8,906 nucleotides of DNA, taken from Candidatus Desantisiibacteriota bacterium (GTDB taxonomy: Bacteria; JACRDZ01). Under the pieces are notes generated by a model. The model was not told where the DNA came from. It made no database searches and saw nothing but the letters and a program-made list of their open reading frames with translations. Made by a program: the position numbers and the translations under genes. Of the stretch, positions 5,623 to 8,906 are shown one piece after another (the stretch's first letter is position 1; the number at the start of each line of letters is the position of its first letter). Where the stretch lies: positions 1 to 8,906 of the forward strand of contig JACQWU010000025.1 in assembly GCA_016209155.1 (NCBI GenBank). The letters run 5' to 3'.

Positions 5623-6294
5623 TTGAGTTTAAATCTTATAGTTAAAATGAAATTTGGTTCTCATCTTTATGGAACTTCAACATCTGACTCCGATATTGAT
5701 TATAAAGGAGTCTTCCTGCCTTCAAAGGCTGAAGTGCTGTTAGGGAAAATTCCTAAATGCCATAATTACTCTTCAGGCAGCAGGACAGAAAAGAATACAC
5801 CGCAGGACGTTGATATAGAGATCTATTCCCTGCATTATTTCATCAACCTTGCGTGCGAGGGACAAACAGTAGCCCTTGATATGCTCCACGCGCCGGATTC
5901 AGTCATTGAAACAGGTTCGGGAATATGGAGCGCAATAGTAAATGAGCGCAGCAGATTTTATACAAGAAACCTTAAATCATTTATTACTTATGCAAGGCGT
6001 CAGGCAGGTAAATATGGCATTAAGGGATCTCGTCTGAATGCAGTGTCTGAGGTGTTGAAGTTTTTGAAATCAGAGGTTTCCACACAAAAGCGAATGACGC
6101 GAATGCCGACTTTGAAGGTGAGTTGCCGGAATGTCTGCCGCAGGGTGTTGAAATCATCCAGAGGGTCGCTTATTCCCGATGGGCCGATGAATCCCAGGAC
6201 TGTGCACACAGTCGCGCGCGGAAGTAACGGGCATTTAGGATTATATCGTATTGAAATTCAGATGACGGTATTCAAAGCAATGGGGGTGGAGTAA
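5623..6294 (+). CDS. DNA polymerase beta-superfamily nucleotidyltransferase (COG3541-like), C-terminus aberrant
   Basis: The start is TTG 5623, supported by AGAGGG 6-7 bases upstream. The catalytic motif is at residues 12-26: GSHLYGTSTSDSDID, in which D24 and D26 are the metal-binding aspartates. A third acidic site is probable in QDVDIEIYSL (61-70). Residues 113-150 carry NLKSFITYARRQAGKYGIKGSRL, a conserved C-terminal element of this nucleotidyltransferase family. After about residue 150 (nt 6073) the sequence turns into Arg/Ser/Pro-rich text with no family resemblance, and another frame (6051-6227) is open there. The usual family length is about 250 residues, so the end has been replaced or frameshifted. 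Genes of this type occur beside BREX loci in some genomes, which fits the debris here. The substrate is unknown. Confidence 0.7.
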   Translation: MSLNLIVKMKFGSHLYGTSTSDSDIDYKGVFLPSKAEVLLGKIPKCHNYSSGSRTEKNTPQDVDIEIYSLHYFINLACEGQTVALDMLHAPDSVIETGSGIWSAIVNERSRFYTRNLKSFITYARRQAGKYGIKGSRLNAVSEVLKFLKSEVSTQKRMTRMPTLKVSCRNVCRRVLKSSRGSLIPDGPMNPRTVHTVARGSNGHLGLYRIEIQMTVFKAMGVE

Positions 6295-6459
6295 ATAATA
6301 ATTTGAAATTTTAGATTTGAAAGTATGCCGCAGAGTTATAACTCTTGTGCTTATAGATTGTAATAGGCTGGAATCTCTATTAAATCTCCGAGTGAATATG
6401 AGTTATCCTTTGTCGATATAAGGGGGGAGCAATCTCCAGATTGCGATGATTTGTTCGAT
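6293..6459. repeat. 167-bp direct repeat, right copy, overlapping the nnrD 3' end
   Basis: This is the partner of 2855-3021 (4 mismatches, no gaps). It starts within the stop region of the nucleotidyltransferase gene and ends inside nnrD, where it encodes the last 35 codons. It has the 14-bp palindrome AGAGTTATAACTCT and the perfect hairpin GCAATCTCCAGATTGC (6429-6444). The two hairpins and the placement in intergenic DNA suggest a dispersed repeat. Confidence 0.9.
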
Positions 6460-7163
6460 GGTGAATAATTTATCAATTCCGATATCGCCCCGGGAATATT
6501 GTTTAAAATGTCAGTTGCGGTTATACTGATTTTATTTTTTTTACCGGCGGCAATATCACCTGATGTGCCATGAAGAAATACCGCGAGTTTCGCCGCATCG
6601 AAAATGCTACGTCCCTGTCCTGTCAGGCTTGCGATCATGCCTGCAAGCACATCACCGCTTCCGGCAGTTGCCATACCTGAATTACCCGTTATGTTCATGA
6701 AAATATTTTTTTTGTATCCGGTAAGAGAATGAGCCCCTTTTAAGACCAGTACGCAGGGATATAATTTTGTAAAATCCTCAATAGTTTTTATTCTGTTTTT
6801 TTCTATGGTTTCTATTTTGGTATTTAAAAGCCGCGCTAATTCTCCTGTATGAGGGGTTAGTATTATCGGAGCCGAAATATTTTTTAGAATAAGCGGCTCT
6901 TCCGACAGAGCGTTTATGGCATCAGCATCAATGATAACAGGTATATTTACGGCTTTAATTAGTAATTTAACAAATTCGGATGTTTTTTTATGAAAGCCCA
7001 GTCCGGGGCCTATCGCGATGCAATTTATTTTGAGATTTTTCACTTTTTCAATAATAATAGAAAGAGATTCAATGCCTATTGTCCCTTTTTCCGTTTCAGG
7101 TAAAGGTATGGGGATTTGTTCTCTGAATTTTTTCGCCATGAGGTAGTATACACATTCCGGCAT
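6351..7163 (-). CDS. nnrD: ADP/ATP-dependent (S)-NAD(P)H-hydrate dehydratase domain, 3' half of split nnrDE gene
   Basis: NnrD dehydrates hydrated NADH/NADPH that form by enzyme error or heat, using ADP or ATP, in the cytosol. The ribokinase-like fold is shown by IGPGLG (51-56), ILTPHTGEL (101-109), VLKGAHSL (140-147) and the active-site NSGMATAGSGDVLAG (161-175), in which D171 is the catalytic aspartate. ATG 7163 is only the first possible start: the homologous frame continues upstream to about 7324 (HKGNFGRILIIGGSKDYVGAPVL), with no ATG, GTG or TTG. It joins the NnrE part when one 28-bp repeat unit is removed. The last 35 residues (from P235/S236) are encoded by the 167-bp repeat and look unrelated to the family, which usually ends near IPGAISEL. 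Without internal initiation the missing first ~50 residues make a working product doubtful. Confidence 0.85.
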   Translation of the reverse strand: MPECVYYLMAKKFREQIPIPLPETEKGTIGIESLSIIIEKVKNLKINCIAIGPGLGFHKKTSEFVKLLIKAVNIPVIIDADAINALSEEPLILKNISAPIILTPHTGELARLLNTKIETIEKNRIKTIEDFTKLYPCVLVLKGAHSLTGYKKNIFMNITGNSGMATAGSGDVLAGMIASLTGQGRSIFDAAKLAVFLHGTSGDIAAGKKNKISITATDILNNIPGAISELINYSPSNKSSQSGDCSPLISTKDNSYSLGDLIEIPAYYNL

Positions 7164-7317
7164 TGCTGTATATACAAGTCCGCTGCCTGTTTTAAGCGCG
7201 GCTTCTGAAGTTAAAACAGGAGCGCCGACATAATCCTTTGATCCTCCGATTATGAGTATTCTGCCGAAATTTCCTTTATGCGCCTCTCTCGGGCGTTCAG
7301 GAAGCAGCTTTTTTGCT

Positions 7318-8049
7318 TCACCGCGAAGAAAAATTTGTGTATTTATTTTTTCGAAGAAAAATTTGTGTATTTATTTTTTCTTTTATCGCTTCATAAGGGA
7401 TGGAAATATCAACTACTGAAATTTTTCCTGAATAATTTTTGCCGGGGAACAGAAATTGACCGCGTTTCGGCAGTGCCATGGTTATTGTATGATTGGCTTT
7501 CACTGCTACGCCTAATACCTCTCCTGTATCAGCGTCAATTCCTGACGGGATATCAACCGAGATGACTTTTTTCCCGGAGTTATTGATAAGTTCAATTACT
7601 TCACCGGTTAGTCCTTCAACCGGCCTTGAGAGCCCTGTTCCAAGAAGCGCATCGATTAAAATATTACTATCTTTAATAATCTGTTTAAGATATGAAAGAC
7701 CGGATGATTTTTTTATTATGAGTATTTTGGCATTAAGGTTTTTTAATATTTCATAATTGATGAGAGTTTCTTTACTCATTTTTATAGGAGAGCCGATTAC
7801 AGCTATGGTAGTTTTATAGCGATGATTTAGCAGATGACGGGCAAGCACAAGTCCGTCACCGCCATTATTCCCTATACCGGCAAAAATACATATTTTTGTT
7901 TCTGCCGGATTAAAATTTAGATATTGTTTTTTAAGAATCTCAAAAATTTTTATTCCGGCATTTTCCATAAGAATATTGCCCGGGATACAAATCTTTTCTA
8001 TTGCATGTCTGTCAATATTCTGCATTTGGGTCTTTGTTACCAGATACAT
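7318..8049 (-). CDS. nnrE: NAD(P)H-hydrate epimerase domain, 5' half of split nnrDE gene
   Basis: The 243-residue frame starts at ATG 8049, with GGGAG about 6 bases upstream. NnrE interconverts R- and S-NAD(P)H hydrate so that NnrD can repair both. It shows the YjeF-N (Rossmann-like) motifs: MENAG (28-32), GIGNNGGDGLVLARHL (58-73), LIDALLGTGLSRPVEG (131-146) and VISVDIPSGIDADTG (162-176). The domain is complete. After FLR (residue 233) the protein continues with 10 residues, KNKYTNFSSR, from the second copy of a 28-bp tandem repeat and stops at 7318. The normal fused gene would continue into nnrD; one repeat unit shifts the frame by one base. The epimerase half should still fold. Upstream on the same strand is the DUF2148 gene, 113 bp away. 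Confidence 0.9.
   Translation of the reverse strand: MYLVTKTQMQNIDRHAIEKICIPGNILMENAGIKIFEILKKQYLNFNPAETKICIFAGIGNNGGDGLVLARHLLNHRYKTTIAVIGSPIKMSKETLINYEILKNLNAKILIIKKSSGLSYLKQIIKDSNILIDALLGTGLSRPVEGLTGEVIELINNSGKKVISVDIPSGIDADTGEVLGVAVKANHTITMALPKRGQFLFPGKNYSGKISVVDISIPYEAIKEKINTQIFLRKNKYTNFSSR
7325..7380. repeat. 28-bp perfect tandem duplication inside nnrDE
   Basis: Positions 7325-7352 and 7353-7380 are identical. Because 28 is not a multiple of 3, the extra unit puts the epimerase and dehydratase halves out of frame. Removing one unit gives an uninterrupted NnrE-NnrD fusion frame (AIKEKINTQIFL, then RGEAKKLLPERP), so this is the cause of the split. Confidence 0.95.
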
Positions 8050-8085
8050 GGCAGACTCCCGGTTTTGATTAGGTATTTAGACTGA

Positions 8086-8143
8086 AGGCTGAAGCAGATT
8101 AGGTCAATCCATTCAAAACCTAAAAACCTTCCACCTTCAGCCT
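8086..8143. repeat. Nested inverted repeat between nnrE and the DUF2148 gene
   Basis: AGGCTGAAG (8086-8094) pairs with CTTCAGCCT (8135-8143). Inside it TTAGGT (8099-8104) pairs with ACCTAA (8118-8123). The result is an imperfect long hairpin in the 113-bp gap. Its G+C is above that of the neighbouring spacers. It may be a dispersed palindrome or an mRNA processing/stability hairpin. Confidence 0.6.
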
Positions 8144-8162
8144 ATCCACCTGAATTGAAAAT

Positions 8163-8699
8163 TTATCTATCAAAAAAAATATTTTTTCCTGAAATAGAAA
8201 TAGGGATTCCCATTACTATATCCGCATCGATTAATTTAATTTTTTTTGCAGCCACTCCGATTCGATACATGATACGATTATCAACATTTAAAAGCCCGGC
8301 AGTTTTTACTGCGGATCCGAGAGCTATACCAAAATCTATATATCTCATAGAGCAGACCGGACCATAAAAAGATTTTCCTTCATGAGGTTTTGCTTCTTTC
8401 ATCTTAGCGCAGGTATCATATCCGCATGCACCGCAGTTCAGGTTAACCGTAGTGGCTCCTTTCATTCCGATTAAAAGCACACCAAGGCATTTTTCAACAT
8501 TTTTTCCGTCTCTGATAAAATTTCTATCAGCAAAATGTTCTGTAAGATTTATCATTGATTCTGTTAATTCCCTGAGTTTATCACCTTCGACCGCTTTGTA
8601 GATCAAAAAACTGTCTCCTCTTGCTTTTGGAGCTGTTTCTGCTGATACCGCCATTAAATTTACTATTGTTGAAAATATTTGTCCAAACGAAATGTCCAT
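8163..8699 (-). CDS. DUF2148 ferredoxin-like protein
   Basis: The 178-residue protein starts at ATG 8699, with a perfect AGGAGG 7 bases upstream. The conserved cluster is NCGACGYDTC (C89, C92, C97) with C116 in GPVCSMRYIDFGIALGSA, as expected for an iron-sulfur-binding fold (COG4739/DUF2148). Another cysteine (C71) precedes the domain. There is no signal peptide and no transmembrane segment apart from moderately hydrophobic N-terminal helices, so it is cytosolic. Its function is unknown in the family; it occurs in anaerobes. It is upstream of nnrDE on the same strand, separated by a palindromic spacer, so co-transcription is possible but not certain. Confidence 0.85.
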   Translation of the reverse strand: MDISFGQIFSTIVNLMAVSAETAPKARGDSFLIYKAVEGDKLRELTESMINLTEHFADRNFIRDGKNVEKCLGVLLIGMKGATTVNLNCGACGYDTCAKMKEAKPHEGKSFYGPVCSMRYIDFGIALGSAVKTAGLLNVDNRIMYRIGVAAKKIKLIDADIVMGIPISISGKNIFFDR

Positions 8700-8753
8700 A
8701 CAAAATCCTCCTTTTTTATCATATTAAAATAATATCGGCTGAAAGCCATATTT

Positions 8754-8852
8754 TTATGAGAATATAAGCTTAACTATTATTTCACGTGTTCTGTGCCCAT
8801 CAAATTCACAAAAAAATATTTCCTGCCATGTCCCAAATTTCTCATTTTTAAT
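8754..8852 (-). pseudogene. yjbQ: 3' remnant of a YjbQ-family gene
   Basis: The frame of 32 codons ends at TAA 8754 and reads NEKFGTWQEIFFCEFDGHRTREIIVKLIFS. That is the C-terminal signature of the YjbQ (secondary thiamine-phosphate synthase-like) family: GTWQ.IF..EFDG.R.R. An in-frame TAA at 8853-8855 lies directly upstream, and there is no start codon. About three quarters of the ~135-residue family is missing within the window. It could be a true remnant or the end of a frameshifted gene that continues past the edge. It sits about 55 bp upstream of DUF2148 on the same strand. Confidence 0.7.
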
Positions 8853-8906
8853 TTATTCCTATATTCTTTATATTTTTGATTTAATGTCAAGAAGAATTTT
8901 TAAATA

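Noticed and set aside
7278-7756. Plus-strand frames over nnrDE
   Set aside because: They are antisense shadows; the minus-strand NnrD/NnrE motifs are decisive.

Overview
The window is AT-rich (roughly a third G+C) and looks like a chromosomal segment of an anaerobic, Gram-negative, metal- or sulfur-respiring type of bacterium. The evidence is a 15-heme c-type cytochrome, a divergently transcribed porin-like outer-membrane protein with a signal peptide, and a four-cysteine DUF2148 protein. I cannot place it to a species from sequence alone.

Layout. (1) 1-2846: a partial minus-strand outer-membrane beta-barrel gene and, divergent from it, a large multiheme cytochrome. The pair resembles a porin-cytochrome electron conduit. 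(2) 2855-6459: an accessory stretch bounded by two direct copies (167 bp, 4 mismatches) of one repeat. It holds broken defence and addiction genes: a BrxA-like (DUF1819) N-terminal region joined to a PglX-like C-terminal tail, a fused remnant of a HigBA-type toxin-antitoxin pair, an antitoxin gene followed by a RelE-family toxin gene with an in-frame TGA, an orphan 54-bp pglX-like fragment, and a nucleotidyltransferase whose C-terminus departs from its family. I read this as the debris of a BREX phage-defence locus that later collected toxin-antitoxin modules. (3) 6351-8852, minus strand: an nnrD/nnrE repair gene (NAD(P)H-hydrate dehydratase/epimerase) split by a 28-bp tandem duplication, a DUF2148 protein, and the last 32 codons of a YjbQ-family gene.

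Several non-coding repeats recur. A 127-bp element with two hairpins lies directly upstream of two unrelated genes, the cytochrome and an antitoxin, at 88% identity without gaps. The 167-bp direct repeat also supplies the last ~35 codons of nnrD. Smaller palindromes, including one like a REP element, sit in the gene-free parts.

Most notable are the BREX deletion scar with its second pglX fragment, the modular cytochrome that lacks one of sixteen expected heme sites, the paired structured leader element, and the duplication that breaks nnrDE and is exactly reversible in principle. No intact novel system is visible; the accessory region reads mainly as genomic decay.
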